A stretch of 64,000 bases of DNA from Chryseobacterium oryctis (GCF_025971925.1 NZ_JAPDHV010000005.1:1-64000), one strand, 5' to 3'. Shown: positions 44,861-54,409, counted from the stretch's first letter. The notes: generated from the sequence alone by a model not told the origin. Made by a program: numbers and translations.

Positions 44861-47521
44861 TTACCTCACCCATTTCCTGATATGCTCTGTATACTTATTT
44901 TTCCTAATAATAGCTTGAAATCTTAATTTCAACAATAGCTTTCTTCCTTCAATAGTCCTTGTAAAAATAAGATCAATATTACCTAACTTATCTTTCCATA
45001 CTTTGGTAAAATATTCTGCGGATTTTTTATTTTTCCCAAAAATTTCTGGCATTGCATAATAGTGCTTTTTTAATTTAAATAAAAAACTACCTTTCGTTGC
45101 CAAAAGATATCTAGGATTATCAATTGGTGCAAACAATTCTTCTAAAGTGAGTATAAACTGAGACTTTTCATAATTCGTTCCTCCTGCAAGGTAACAGGTT
45201 TTGTCTCCTTTCCCATCCTGCATTACAACAATTTCTAATTGTTCTAGTGGAGTTCTAATAATTTTTTCTTTGATAAGTGATGCTAAAACTACTTCTGAAA
45301 TTTTAAATAAATTTTTAGAGGCGTTTTTATATCTAAGATATTGTACCCATGACCTGTAAAAACGACCTCCGTAAGCCAAGATGCCAATAAAACCAAATCC
45401 CAAAATTGCCTGAGATAAATATTGAAATGAATGAACAGATTGAAAGTGTTTCAACAAACCACTAAAAAAATCTGCTCCAAACATAAGGACTGAAGATATT
45501 ATTGCTCCCGAAAAGTTTCTAATACTACTTCCTATTGATTTTAATTTTTTTTCATTAAAATTTTCCTCCGATTCAATTCTAATTTCTTCAACCAAATAAT
45601 TACCTTTTGAAAGCGCTTCATTCCATTTATCCAAAAGAAGTTTCTTATTCTTACTGAACTTAAACATTCTTTGATTGTTTTCTTCAAAAGATGCAGAAGA
45701 TTCCATAGTGGAAATAGCCAACCTTTCAAAATTATTCTCAATTGTGGATGATTCATAATTAGAAATTCCAACAAAAGTTTTAAATCTTTTTTGCATTCTC
45801 TGATAATCGGCTCCACCATCCTGCGCCTGATCATCAAAACATACCAAATGCCAAATATTACTCGTTTTAAAAGGATCATCTCTATCTGTCCGAATGGCTC
45901 TTCCTCTCATCTGATTTGACAAAACAAAAGAACTCACAAAACTAGCCAACACTAAAGAATTAATTTTAGGAGCGTCCCAACCTTCTCCCAATAGAGATTT
46001 TGTACCTATTAGAATTAAAATTTCACCTTTTTGAAAAAGTTCAGTCACAATTCTTACCATTTGACTTCTATTTTGGTCATTTATTGAAAGCTGAACAAAA
46101 TCTGCATCAAAACTTAAAGGAGAATATGTGAAAGTAATTCCTTCTTGAAATACATTTTGTTCTACAACCGACTTAGGCACAATTACAATACTTCCTGTAA
46201 GAACTCCGATTTTTTTTTGAGCACTTGCATTCCTTCTCAGTATTTCAAAAACAGGAATAGCTCCGATTTTATTTAATTCGAGATTATTTTCTTCTTCATT
46301 TATTAAAAATTCCTTTCTGATGAAATCTGTAAGAACTACCATTCTAAGATCAGTACCAAAATTTTCAAATTCCTGACTAGCAATCCGATAACCCCCTTCT
46401 AATTTCCCTATACTTGTATTAAGAATTTGATGAATATTTTTATTATCTATAAATTGTATAAATCTATTTTCAAGGAATCCGTTTCTCTTCAATCTATTTT
46501 CAAGTTCAAGCCTTTTATCATCATATTGCTTAAAATAGCTATCATGAGAAAACAAATAAAACTCCAATAGCTCTTCCAACCAAAAAAAGTTGAATTCTGG
46601 TACATACTCCTGTTCATCTCCAATAATCTTAAAATGTATCTTAGGAATTTCCAAAAGATTATGGTTCATAAACACCAGACCAGAAGTGTAAAATGAGATA
46701 TTAGAATAAATCCATTCCAAATGTTGTTCTGGATTTTGATAAACGGGATGAGAGGAAATTACTTTCAATAAAAAAGCATCCTTATTCAATTCATCCCAGA
46801 ATGATTGTGCCTTTTTATAAATATTTTCAATTTTTTGATGTTCCGTTGCTGTAGGCAGAGAAAAATAAACCAAGTCTTGATGAGGACACAAATCCTTTTC
46901 AATCATTAATTCAGGAACAGAAATTTCTATATCAACAGGTCCATTTAGTTCAATATAGTTTCGCCATTCATGCGGTGAAACATCCATTGGTGGAGTTGCT
47001 GTAAGAGCTATAGTATTAGGCTCTAGTTGCTGTTTCAGTTCGATCAAACTTTTAAACCATGATTTTTTAAGATGATGAGCTTCATCAAGAACCAATGTCT
47101 TTATTTTCTTATCTTTTATATTTTTGATAAAACTTTGTGCTCTACTAAAATCCAATGAATCTTCATCCTCTGAAAAACCTGTCATTGCAGAATGGATTCC
47201 TTGATAAGTAACTACCGTTACAAAACCAAGATTTCTAATATCATAAGAAACCCAATTAGGAGTAGTTTCTGTCTGTAAAAACAATTCTGTAAAACGGTGA
47301 ATCCATTGTTCTTTAATTGCAATTGTAGGAGCAACAATCAGGGTAGGTTGATTGAGTCTCAACATCACCTCTAGTCCCAAAACCGTTTTTCCTGAACCCG
47401 GAGGTGCAACAACGTGAACATGCCCATCTGAAACATAAGAATCCAGCTCGTCTAGAAGTCTTTTTTGATACTTCCTCCATGGATATTTAAAGACAATGTC
47501 TTTAGGAAAACTTTTCATCAT
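44861..47521 (-). CDS. DEAH-box helicase with C-terminal membrane helices
   Basis: An 886-residue superfamily 2 helicase. Walker A is APPGSGKT (39-46), Walker B DEAH (146-149), motif III TATP (174-177), motif V GTKSLLGEGWDAP (506-518) and motif VI QMRGRAIR (537-544). Two hydrophobic segments at about 670-690 and 703-722 predict two membrane helices, after which a soluble domain of about 160 residues follows. The membrane tether is unusual for helicases. It resembles restriction-type (type III and Res) helicases but no methyltransferase or nuclease is adjacent. Confidence 0.85.
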   Translation of the reverse strand: MMKSFPKDIVFKYPWRKYQKRLLDELDSYVSDGHVHVVAPPGSGKTVLGLEVMLRLNQPTLIVAPTIAIKEQWIHRFTELFLQTETTPNWVSYDIRNLGFVTVVTYQGIHSAMTGFSEDEDSLDFSRAQSFIKNIKDKKIKTLVLDEAHHLKKSWFKSLIELKQQLEPNTIALTATPPMDVSPHEWRNYIELNGPVDIEISVPELMIEKDLCPHQDLVYFSLPTATEHQKIENIYKKAQSFWDELNKDAFLLKVISSHPVYQNPEQHLEWIYSNISFYTSGLVFMNHNLLEIPKIHFKIIGDEQEYVPEFNFFWLEELLEFYLFSHDSYFKQYDDKRLELENRLKRNGFLENRFIQFIDNKNIHQILNTSIGKLEGGYRIASQEFENFGTDLRMVVLTDFIRKEFLINEEENNLELNKIGAIPVFEILRRNASAQKKIGVLTGSIVIVPKSVVEQNVFQEGITFTYSPLSFDADFVQLSINDQNRSQMVRIVTELFQKGEILILIGTKSLLGEGWDAPKINSLVLASFVSSFVLSNQMRGRAIRTDRDDPFKTSNIWHLVCFDDQAQDGGADYQRMQKRFKTFVGISNYESSTIENNFERLAISTMESSASFEENNQRMFKFSKNKKLLLDKWNEALSKGNYLVEEIRIESEENFNEKKLKSIGSSIRNFSGAIISSVLMFGADFFSGLLKHFQSVHSFQYLSQAILGFGFIGILAYGGRFYRSWVQYLRYKNASKNLFKISEVVLASLIKEKIIRTPLEQLEIVVMQDGKGDKTCYLAGGTNYEKSQFILTLEELFAPIDNPRYLLATKGSFLFKLKKHYYAMPEIFGKNKKSAEYFTKVWKDKLGNIDLIFTRTIEGRKLLLKLRFQAIIRKNKYTEHIRKWVR

Positions 47522-47527
47522 AATGTC

Positions 47528-47567
47528 AATAAAAAAACCTTGTCAACAGCAAAACTTTGACAAGGTT
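47528..47567 (-). terminator. Terminator after the paa operon
   Basis: On the minus strand AACCTTGTCAA (47567-47557) pairs perfectly with TTGACAAGGTT (47546-47536), followed by TTTTTATT. It separates paaZ from the helicase gene. Confidence 0.85.
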
Positions 47568-47593
47568 ATGAAAATATTTTTAGAAAGAAAACT

Positions 47594-50089
47594 TTAAATC
47601 AATCCAAATTGTTCAAAATGATGCGTGAAATGCTTTCTATGCATCAGTTCCCACATCTCTTTATTCAATTTTCCGAATACATAGTTCATGTGCTCTGCTT
47701 CTGGGTTTTCTTTGTAATAAATAATAAATCTTTTCAGATTATCCATAAATGAAATTTTAGCTGCTTCTAAATTTTTATGAACTAAAACTGGTACAGAACC
47801 ATCTTCCGGCATAAACGGAGCTTTATGATCTTTCGGCATTTTTCGGTGGGTATATAAAGAATCCTGCCATTTTTCTAAATGCTCTTCAGGAGTGTAGCAA
47901 ATCTCAGCTTCAGGTTCGCCTAAACTTACCAAAATGGCCTGGTCTAAATGCTCAATCATTGCCTGTGGAGACATTTTTCCCCAAGCTGGCTGAGTAGATT
48001 CTGTAAGTCCGTTAATTAATTTCTGAATCTTATTCACATTCAACTCAATAAAAGGAGATTGTTTTGCAACCAACGTTAAAATTGTAGCTACACAAACGAT
48101 TTCGTCTCTCTGATTTACTACCTCAACTAACCATTTCACAACTCCGGAAGGAATATTTCTTCCTTTTACTCCTCTGTTTATTTTTTCTTTTGCCGTTAAA
48201 TAAACCGTGATGGTATCTCCTGCATACACAGGTTTGAAGAATGAACAGTTTTCAAGTCCGTAATTCGCAATTACAGGACCTTTTTTACCTGAAACAAATA
48301 GTCCGGCAGCTGCAGAAAGGATGAAATATCCGTGAGCTACAGTTTTGTCAAAAATGGTTCCTGTTAAACTTGTCGCATCAGTATGAGCATAGAAATGATC
48401 CCAAGAAACATTCGAGAAGTTTACAATATCTGCATCAGTTACTGTTCTTCCTGCTGTCTCCAAAGAGTCTCCAACCTCAACTTCCTCAAAATATTTTTGG
48501 AAAGGATGTTTATCTGAATATTTTTTCTCAGCACCTTGCTGATAAATTTTAGTAATAGCCGTCAAAATATCCGGAGAACCCTGAATTGCTGTTTTTTGAA
48601 GAAAGAAATGAAGACCATTCAAACCTCCCATTTCTTCACCACCTCCAGCTCTTCCGGGACCACCGTGCATTAATGTAGGAAGCGGAGAACCATGACCTGT
48701 ACTTTCTTTTGCAGAATCTCTGTTTAAAACAAAAATTCTTCCGTGCTGAGAAGCCATTTTCCAGGAAGTTTCTGCAACAAATTTATCATCGTGAGAAACG
48801 ATAGAACCTACCAAACTTCCTTTCCCTTTTTTTGCCAAAGCAGCAGCTTCTTCCGCATCTTTGTACGGCATGATTGTAGAAACAGGCCCAAAGGCTTCTA
48901 CATCGTGAGAGATATTTTTCTCAAAAGGTTTGTCATTTAAGAATAATTTCGGACTCATAAATGCTCCTTTCTCATAATCGGCATCTATCAATTCATGCTT
49001 TCCATCATAAATTAACTCAGTTTCAGCTTTTAAAAGGTTTACTTTTCTTAAAACTTCATCATACTGTTGTTTTCCAACCAAAGAACCCATTCTAGTCTCC
49101 CTGCTTAACGGGTTTCCGATTTTTGTCTGGTCTAAAGCCTTAGATAAAGCATTCTGAACGTCTCCAATTAAGTTTTCGGGAACGATAATTCTTCTGATTG
49201 CCGTACATTTTTGTCCGGCTTTCGTTGTCATTTCGTTTCGAACTTCTTTGATGAATAAGTCAAACTCAGGAGTTCCAGGTTTTGCATCCAATCCAAGAAT
49301 TGAGCAATTCAAAGAATCTGCTTCCATATTGAAACGAACAGCATTTCCTGCCACTGAAGGTAAAGATTTTAATTTTCTACCCGTATTTGCCGAACCTGTA
49401 AACAATACAGAATCTCCGTCCTGAACATAATCTAAAATATTTCCCGGCTCACCACAAACCAACTGAATAGCTCCTTCAGGAAGAATTCCGCTTTCAACCA
49501 TATCCTGAAATACAGCATTCGTTAAATAAGAACCAAAAGGAGAAGGTTTCACAATTGATGGAACACCTGCCAATAATGAAGTTGAAAGTTTTTCCAACAT
49601 TCCCCAAACAGGAAAGTTGTAAGCATTAATTTGAACTGAAACACCCTCACTCGGCGTTAAAATGTGAGTTCCCAAGAAAGTTCCGTTTGCAGAAATTTTC
49701 AAAGTTTCACCATCCACCCAAAACGGAGTATTCGGAAGCATCCTTTTTGCCAATCCTGAATAGGTGAAGAAAGTACCTAAACCTCCTTCAATATCTACCC
49801 AAGAATCAACATGAGTTGCTCCCGTTTTATATGATAATTCGTAATATTTTTTCTTTCTTTCTAATAAATACAGAGCTACTTTTTTCAACATCTCACCACG
49901 GTCGTAGAAAGTCATTGAAGAAAGATTTTTATACCCTACAGTTCTTCCATAATCAAGAGCCTGTTCGTAGTTTAACCCCTCTGTGTCAGAAACAGCAACC
50001 TGCTCTCCCGTTACGGCATTGTACAAAGGAATACCGTTTCCGTTTCCTTCCACCCATTGTCCGTAAATATAATTTTTAAGTTTTTCCAT
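47594..50089 (-). CDS. paaZ: PaaZ ring-opening bifunctional enzyme, with C-terminal DUF1569-like domain
   Basis: PaaZ hydrolyses oxepin-CoA and oxidises the resulting semialdehyde in phenylacetate breakdown. From the ATG at 50089 the protein is 831 residues. The aldehyde dehydrogenase domain (about 1-515) has catalytic Glu256 and Cys295 (FNMEADSLNC, GQKCTAIRR), the same numbers I recall for the E. coli enzyme. The MaoC-type hydratase domain (about 525-680) has D-x4-H in WDHFYAHTD. About 145 extra residues follow and end WELMHRKHFTHHFEQFG, which resembles DUF1569/DinB-like domains. The usual enzyme stops near 680. An ATG 12 bp earlier (50101) overlaps the previous gene. Confidence 0.93.
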   Translation of the reverse strand: MEKLKNYIYGQWVEGNGNGIPLYNAVTGEQVAVSDTEGLNYEQALDYGRTVGYKNLSSMTFYDRGEMLKKVALYLLERKKKYYELSYKTGATHVDSWVDIEGGLGTFFTYSGLAKRMLPNTPFWVDGETLKISANGTFLGTHILTPSEGVSVQINAYNFPVWGMLEKLSTSLLAGVPSIVKPSPFGSYLTNAVFQDMVESGILPEGAIQLVCGEPGNILDYVQDGDSVLFTGSANTGRKLKSLPSVAGNAVRFNMEADSLNCSILGLDAKPGTPEFDLFIKEVRNEMTTKAGQKCTAIRRIIVPENLIGDVQNALSKALDQTKIGNPLSRETRMGSLVGKQQYDEVLRKVNLLKAETELIYDGKHELIDADYEKGAFMSPKLFLNDKPFEKNISHDVEAFGPVSTIMPYKDAEEAAALAKKGKGSLVGSIVSHDDKFVAETSWKMASQHGRIFVLNRDSAKESTGHGSPLPTLMHGGPGRAGGGEEMGGLNGLHFFLQKTAIQGSPDILTAITKIYQQGAEKKYSDKHPFQKYFEEVEVGDSLETAGRTVTDADIVNFSNVSWDHFYAHTDATSLTGTIFDKTVAHGYFILSAAAGLFVSGKKGPVIANYGLENCSFFKPVYAGDTITVYLTAKEKINRGVKGRNIPSGVVKWLVEVVNQRDEIVCVATILTLVAKQSPFIELNVNKIQKLINGLTESTQPAWGKMSPQAMIEHLDQAILVSLGEPEAEICYTPEEHLEKWQDSLYTHRKMPKDHKAPFMPEDGSVPVLVHKNLEAAKISFMDNLKRFIIYYKENPEAEHMNYVFGKLNKEMWELMHRKHFTHHFEQFGLI

Positions 50090-50097
50090 ATTATTTT

Positions 50098-50364
50098 TCA
50101 CTTTTTACTTGACTGTAAAACTTTTTTAATCATAAAATAAATAACAAATAAGATCCCTGCAAAATCAATAATTAGAACCAAATCAATAAATATTGTATAC
50201 AGGAAGTCTTTTGCATTCAGGTTACGAATTACTTCTTCCGAATCCACATGTTCTAAAGCATCGGAAATCCCTATCGATTCTTTAATTAAATAAAAACCTA
50301 AAAAATTGATTAAAATGAAGATAATCAAAATTAAAGGCCGGTATTTTTTTATACGTTGATTCAT
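50098..50364 (-). CDS. Small membrane protein within the paa operon
   Basis: An 88-residue protein with two predicted membrane helices (about 9-27 and 58-80) and a basic C-terminal tail (IKKVLQSSKK). It is in the paa transcript between paaY and paaZ, 20 bp after paaY, and its stop is 8 bp before the paaZ start. I recognise no function. Confidence 0.65.
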   Translation of the reverse strand: MNQRIKKYRPLILIIFILINFLGFYLIKESIGISDALEHVDSEEVIRNLNAKDFLYTIFIDLVLIIDFAGILFVIYFMIKKVLQSSKK

Positions 50365-50384
50365 TAAATAAAGATATCATTAAC

Positions 50385-50978
50385 TTATTTGATGTCATCC
50401 CAAATGCTATAATCAACAATTTTTGTAGGGATCTGCTGAACGTATTCTGTAAAAGGTTCACAAGGTAGAATTGCATCTTTCCCTTCTCTTGCCAATTCCT
50501 GATACAGTTTGGTTCCTTCCGTTTTCCAATGAATCATCTCATCGGAAACATCGCGGATGACTTTTGCTGGACTTCCTACAATGAGTTTTCGAGGTTCACA
50601 TCTAAAATTTGCAGGAACAAACGCTAAAGCACCAACAATAGACTCATCTCCGATGTATGCTTTATCCATTACAACAGCATTCATTCCAACCAAACAATTT
50701 TTACCAATATGCCCGGAATGGATGATCGCTCCATGACCAATATGTGCTGATTCTTCTAAAATAGTTTCAATCCCCGGAAAAACATGAAGCGTACAATTTT
50801 CCTGAACGTTTGCTCCGTCTTTGATAATAATTTTACCCCAATCTCCACGAATAACCGCATTTGGACCTATATAAACTTCTTCGCCAATTTCTACATTCCC
50901 GATAATCACCGCTTGAGGATGAATATACGCCGAAGGTTTTATAATAGGACGAATTCCGTGGTATGAATAAATGTTCAT
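50385..50978 (-). CDS. paaY: PaaY gamma-carbonic-anhydrase-like thioesterase
   Basis: A 197-residue hexapeptide-repeat protein. The left-handed helix has many I-G-x turns (AVIIGNVEIGEEVYIGPNAVI). The three metal-binding His positions of the family are visible (TLHVFPG, HIGHGAIIH). PaaY is a thioesterase that recovers CoA from dead-end phenylacetate intermediates and assists PaaI. Its length is as in E. coli PaaY. Confidence 0.92.
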   Translation of the reverse strand: MNIYSYHGIRPIIKPSAYIHPQAVIIGNVEIGEEVYIGPNAVIRGDWGKIIIKDGANVQENCTLHVFPGIETILEESAHIGHGAIIHSGHIGKNCLVGMNAVVMDKAYIGDESIVGALAFVPANFRCEPRKLIVGSPAKVIRDVSDEMIHWKTEGTKLYQELAREGKDAILPCEPFTEYVQQIPTKIVDYSIWDDIK

Positions 50979-51088
50979 AAAATTAATTTATTATTAAATT
51001 CTTTTGTCTTGAAACAAAAATTCAAATTTGTAAACTTTTATTCTAAAATTGAAAAATTTGCTTAACGTTAAAAGTTTAGAACTCATTT

Positions 51089-52294
51089 TTAGATACGTTC
51101 AATTACCATTGCATAACCCTGACCTACTCCGATACAAAGGGTACACAATGCATATTTTTTATTTTGTTTATTTAATTCTAAAGCAGCCGAACCAACGATC
51201 CTTGCGCCTGAAACTCCAAGTGGATGTCCGATGGCAATCGCTCCTCCGTTTGGATTTATTCTTGAATCATCATCTCTTAATCCTAACGTTCTTGCTACTG
51301 CCAAAGCCTGAGCTGCGAATGCTTCATTAAGTTCAATAATATCCATATCATCCAGACTTAGATTCAATCTTTTTAATAATTTGTTCGTCGCTTCTACCGG
51401 ACCTATTCCCATGATTCTAGGCTCAACACCAGCAACAGCAGAACCTACAATTTTAGCAATTGGCTTTAAATTGTATTTTTTAACAGCTTCTTCACTGGCC
51501 AAAATAAGAGCAGCTGCTCCATCGTTCATTCCTGAAGCATTTCCAGCTGTAACCGTTCCTTCTTTTCTGAAAGCAGGACGAAGTTTCCCTAATCCTTCCA
51601 TAGAAGAAGTAGGCTTAATGAATTCATCTGTATCGAAGATTTTTGGTTCGCCTTTCTTTTGAGGAATTTCTACGGCAACAATTTCTTCTGCTAATCTTCC
51701 GCTTTCCTGAGCCTTTGTAGCTTTTTGCTGAGACCAAAGTGCAAATTTGTCCTGGTCTTCACGGCTGATTTGGTGAATGTCTGCTAAATTTTCAGCCGTT
51801 TCTCCCATTCCGTCAATTCCATACATTTCTTTCATTTTAGGATTGATAAATCTCCATCCGAAAGTGGTATCAAACATCTGGCTGTCTCTGCCAAAAGCGG
51901 AACTAGGTTTTGACATCACATAAGGAGAACGTGTCATATGCTCTACTCCTCCTGCAATATAAATTTCACCTTCTCCCGCAGAAATTGCACGGAAAGCATT
52001 GGCAACAGCGGACATTCCAGAAGCGCAAAGACGGTTTACCGTTTCTCCACCTATTTTATATGGAAGTCCCGCTAATAAAAGTCCCATTCTAGCCACATTT
52101 CTGTTATCTTCACCTGCCTGATTGGCACATCCCATGATAACATCTTCAATTTCCTCTACAGGAACTTCAGGATTTCTTTTTATAATTTCTTTTAAAACTA
52201 CCGCCGCCAAATCATCCGCACGAACCTCTGAAAGTCCTCCTGATAATTTAGAAATCGGTGTTCTTATATAATCTATGATGTATACGTTATTCAT
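51089..52294 (-). CDS. paaJ: 3-oxoadipyl-CoA / 3-oxo-5,6-dehydrosuberyl-CoA thiolase
   Basis: The last step of the phenylacetate pathway, giving acetyl-CoA and succinyl-CoA. The 401 residues have the nucleophile Cys90 (VNRLCASGMS), the GHPLGVSGAR His and the second Cys in CTLCIGVGQG, all as in beta-ketothiolases. Context in the paa operon supports the PaaJ/PcaF substrate. An inverted repeat lies in the gap before paaI. Confidence 0.94.
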   Translation of the reverse strand: MNNVYIIDYIRTPISKLSGGLSEVRADDLAAVVLKEIIKRNPEVPVEEIEDVIMGCANQAGEDNRNVARMGLLLAGLPYKIGGETVNRLCASGMSAVANAFRAISAGEGEIYIAGGVEHMTRSPYVMSKPSSAFGRDSQMFDTTFGWRFINPKMKEMYGIDGMGETAENLADIHQISREDQDKFALWSQQKATKAQESGRLAEEIVAVEIPQKKGEPKIFDTDEFIKPTSSMEGLGKLRPAFRKEGTVTAGNASGMNDGAAALILASEEAVKKYNLKPIAKIVGSAVAGVEPRIMGIGPVEATNKLLKRLNLSLDDMDIIELNEAFAAQALAVARTLGLRDDDSRINPNGGAIAIGHPLGVSGARIVGSAALELNKQNKKYALCTLCIGVGQGYAMVIERI

Positions 52295-52311
52295 TTATTT
52301 TACTTTATGCT

Positions 52312-52356
52312 ATAAGCAGTAAGCTTTGCCAATTTTAAGAAAAGCTTATGGCTTAT
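52312..52356. repeat. Inverted repeat in the paaI-paaJ gap
   Basis: ATAAGCAGTAAGCTTT (52312-52327) pairs with AAAGCTTATGGCTTAT (52341-52356) at 14 of 16 positions. It is one of five such intercistronic hairpins in this operon. Confidence 0.65.
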
Positions 52357-52363
52357 CACTTAT

Positions 52364-52777
52364 TTATAATTCTATTACTTTCTTTCCTATTTTATAAACC
52401 GTTCCGACGAATTTTGCAATCAATTCTTCATTTTGATTGGTAATTTTAATGTCATAAACAGCTGTTTTTCGGGTATCATTTACCAAAATACTTTCTGCTC
52501 TGAAAACATCCCCTTCTTTTCCTGCTTTGGTAAAATTAATAATACAATTCAAGGCAACGGCTGCATCTCCGGAATTATTAGAAGAAAATGCCAAAGCAGA
52601 ATCTGCAAAAGCAAATGTAACCCCACCATGAACCGTTTTTAGCCCATTAATCATTTCTTTTTTGATGGGCATTTCTATTAAACAATAATTTTCTTTTACT
52701 TCAATCATTTTGATATTCATCCATTGGGAAAACTCATCCTGATTGAACATATATTCTGCTACTTGTCTTGGATTCAT
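52364..52777 (-). CDS. paaI: PaaI hotdog-fold acyl-CoA thioesterase
   Basis: A 137-residue thioesterase of the PaaI group. The signature HGGVTFAFADSALAFSSNN (about 50-68) holds the catalytic Asp and binding Gly. It releases CoA from hydroxyphenylacetyl-CoA and related dead-end products. The start ATG is 1 bp after the preceding stop, so the pair is coupled. Confidence 0.93.
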   Translation of the reverse strand: MNPRQVAEYMFNQDEFSQWMNIKMIEVKENYCLIEMPIKKEMINGLKTVHGGVTFAFADSALAFSSNNSGDAAVALNCIINFTKAGKEGDVFRAESILVNDTRKTAVYDIKITNQNEELIAKFVGTVYKIGKKVIEL

Positions 52778-52778
52778 T

Positions 52779-53093
52779 TTAATTTACACTTGTTATTTCT
52801 ACATATAATTCTTCGACAAATTTGTCATAAATATTCATTGTCTTACCAAGAATTATTTGTTCATATGATAGATTTTCAGAGTTAGACGAATTTTCAGATT
52901 GATAAGAGGCAGTCAAATCAATTCCGTTTTCCTGAGCCAATCTTTTGATAACTTCTCGATATTTTTCGTTAAACTTTGTTAGCAACCCAAGCCTTTCCTG
53001 ATAATCACTTATCGACGATAACTCCTGAGCTATATATTCTTTTTCGGTGAGAAGTCTTGTTTCTAACTCTACTCGAAATCCATCTAAATCCAT
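52779..53093 (-). CDS. Hypothetical protein in the paa operon
   Basis: A 104-residue charged helical protein without a recognised family. From the ATG at 53093 the start is MDLDGFRVELETRL. An earlier frame begins MLSLSKHLISKLSHYYIKK, but those residues are the translation of a short genomic repeat and are not coding. The protein is in line between paaH and paaI, so it is transcribed with the pathway. Confidence 0.65.
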   Translation of the reverse strand: MDLDGFRVELETRLLTEKEYIAQELSSISDYQERLGLLTKFNEKYREVIKRLAQENGIDLTASYQSENSSNSENLSYEQIILGKTMNIYDKFVEELYVEITSVN

Positions 53094-53130
53094 TTTTTTA
53101 ATGTAATAATGTGAAAGTTTACTAATAAGA

Positions 53131-53150
53131 TGCTTCGACAAGCTCAGCAT
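53131..53150. repeat. Dispersed short intergenic repeat
   Basis: TGCTTCGACAAGCTCAGCAT is a widespread intergenic word in many bacterial genomes, with pairing ATGCT...AGCAT and GCTT...AAGC. Read in one frame it produces the false protein start MLSLSKHL. It is not part of the gene beside it. Confidence 0.65.
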
Positions 53151-53185
53151 AACAATAAAACTATTATCCTAGTCAACCGACACAT

Positions 53186-54319
53186 TTACAATTTACGTAA
53201 TAACGGGCTTTGTCTGTATCTTTCTTCCTGATATTCTTCGTAAAGATTTTGCAGGGTGTCTGAAATTTTATCGTACCCAATTTCTTTTCCCCAACTTAGC
53301 AAACCTTTTGGATAGTTGACTCCTTTTTGCATTGCCAATTCAATGTCTTCATCATTAGCAACACCTAGTCTTTTTGCTTCCACAGCCTCATTGATCAACA
53401 TGGAGATAATTCTCATAAATATTTGTTGATACAATGCTTCATTCCTCTCCGCAACAGGTTTTTCCGCTCCTTCACTGTAATCATAGAATCCTTTTCCTGT
53501 TTTTCTACCATGAAGTTTCGCTTCAGACATTCTTTGCTGAAGTAGAGATGGTTTATATTTTGGGTCATAGAAATAATCTTTGTAAACAGTTGTTGTTACA
53601 GAGAAATTGACATCTACACCTATTAAGTCCATCAATTCAAAAGGCCCCATTTTAAAGTTTCCTAGCGTTTTCATTGCCTCATCAACCTGTTCTGGCGTTG
53701 CAATGTTTTCTTCCACAATTCTCAGTCCTTCTCCATAGTAAGGACGAGCGATTCTATTAACAATAAAGCCCGGAATATCTTTAGCTATTACCGGAGTTTT
53801 ACCCCAATCTTTCATAAGATTGTAAATCTGTTCAGGTAATTTTTCTTCTGTAAGCAAACCAGGAATAACTTCAACCAAAGGCATTAATGGAGCCGGATTG
53901 AAGAAATGAATTCCGATAAAACGTTTTGGATTTTTGAGTTCTGAACTTAAAGATGTGATGGAAATTGAGGAAGTATTAGAACCTAGAACACAATCGTCTG
54001 AAATATACGATTCCAGCTCTGTGAATACTTTTGTTTTTATCTCTTTATTTTCGATAATAGCTTCAATGATAAGATTGCAATCTGCAAAATCTTTTAATTC
54101 TTTAGCTATCGAAATATTATTAAAAATTTCATCTTTTCTATCCGATGAAATTTTATTTTTTTCTACTAATTTGTTTAGCGTTTTTTCTAAACCCTGAACT
54201 GATTTTTCTGCTTGGTCAGCGTTGGCATCATATACCAAAACTTTACAGTTATTTGTTGCTGCTACCTGAGCAATCCCGATACCCATAGTTCCGGCACCGA
54301 TAATTCCTACATTTTTCAT
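53186..54319 (-). CDS. paaH: 3-hydroxyacyl-CoA dehydrogenase PaaH
   Basis: NAD-dependent oxidation of 3-hydroxyadipyl-CoA. The 377 residues have a Rossmann motif GAGTMGIGIAQVAA (8-21), the HFFNPAPLMPLVEVI block with the catalytic His (about 138), and the C-terminal helical domain. The E. coli protein is about 475 residues with a second C-terminal domain copy, so this shorter form is closer to Hbd-type enzymes. Its context fixes its substrate. Confidence 0.93.
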   Translation of the reverse strand: MKNVGIIGAGTMGIGIAQVAATNNCKVLVYDANADQAEKSVQGLEKTLNKLVEKNKISSDRKDEIFNNISIAKELKDFADCNLIIEAIIENKEIKTKVFTELESYISDDCVLGSNTSSISITSLSSELKNPKRFIGIHFFNPAPLMPLVEVIPGLLTEEKLPEQIYNLMKDWGKTPVIAKDIPGFIVNRIARPYYGEGLRIVEENIATPEQVDEAMKTLGNFKMGPFELMDLIGVDVNFSVTTTVYKDYFYDPKYKPSLLQQRMSEAKLHGRKTGKGFYDYSEGAEKPVAERNEALYQQIFMRIISMLINEAVEAKRLGVANDEDIELAMQKGVNYPKGLLSWGKEIGYDKISDTLQNLYEEYQEERYRQSPLLRKL

Positions 54320-54336
54320 GCTGTATAATGTAAAAA

Positions 54337-54402
54337 GTACAATGTAAAAAGTATTTTAGATGTACATGTTGTGTCTTGTACATTATACTTTCTACATTGT
54401 AC
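54337..54402. repeat. Inverted repeat in the paaG-paaH gap
   Basis: GTACAATGTAAAAAGTAT (54337-54354) pairs with ATACTTTCTACATTGTAC (54385-54402) at 17 of 18 positions. The arms are made of the repeated word TACAATGTA-AAAAGTA. Confidence 0.65.
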
Positions 54403-54409
54403 AAATTTT

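Noticed and set aside
45541..45879. Open frame on the same strand inside the helicase gene
   Set aside because: A frame-shifted shadow with basic low-complexity sequence.
44861..47521. Complete type III restriction system
   Set aside because: No methyltransferase or specificity gene is adjacent and no nuclease domain is visible in the helicase.
53094..53150. N-terminal extension MLSLSKHL of the hypothetical paa gene
   Set aside because: It is the translation of a dispersed intergenic repeat.
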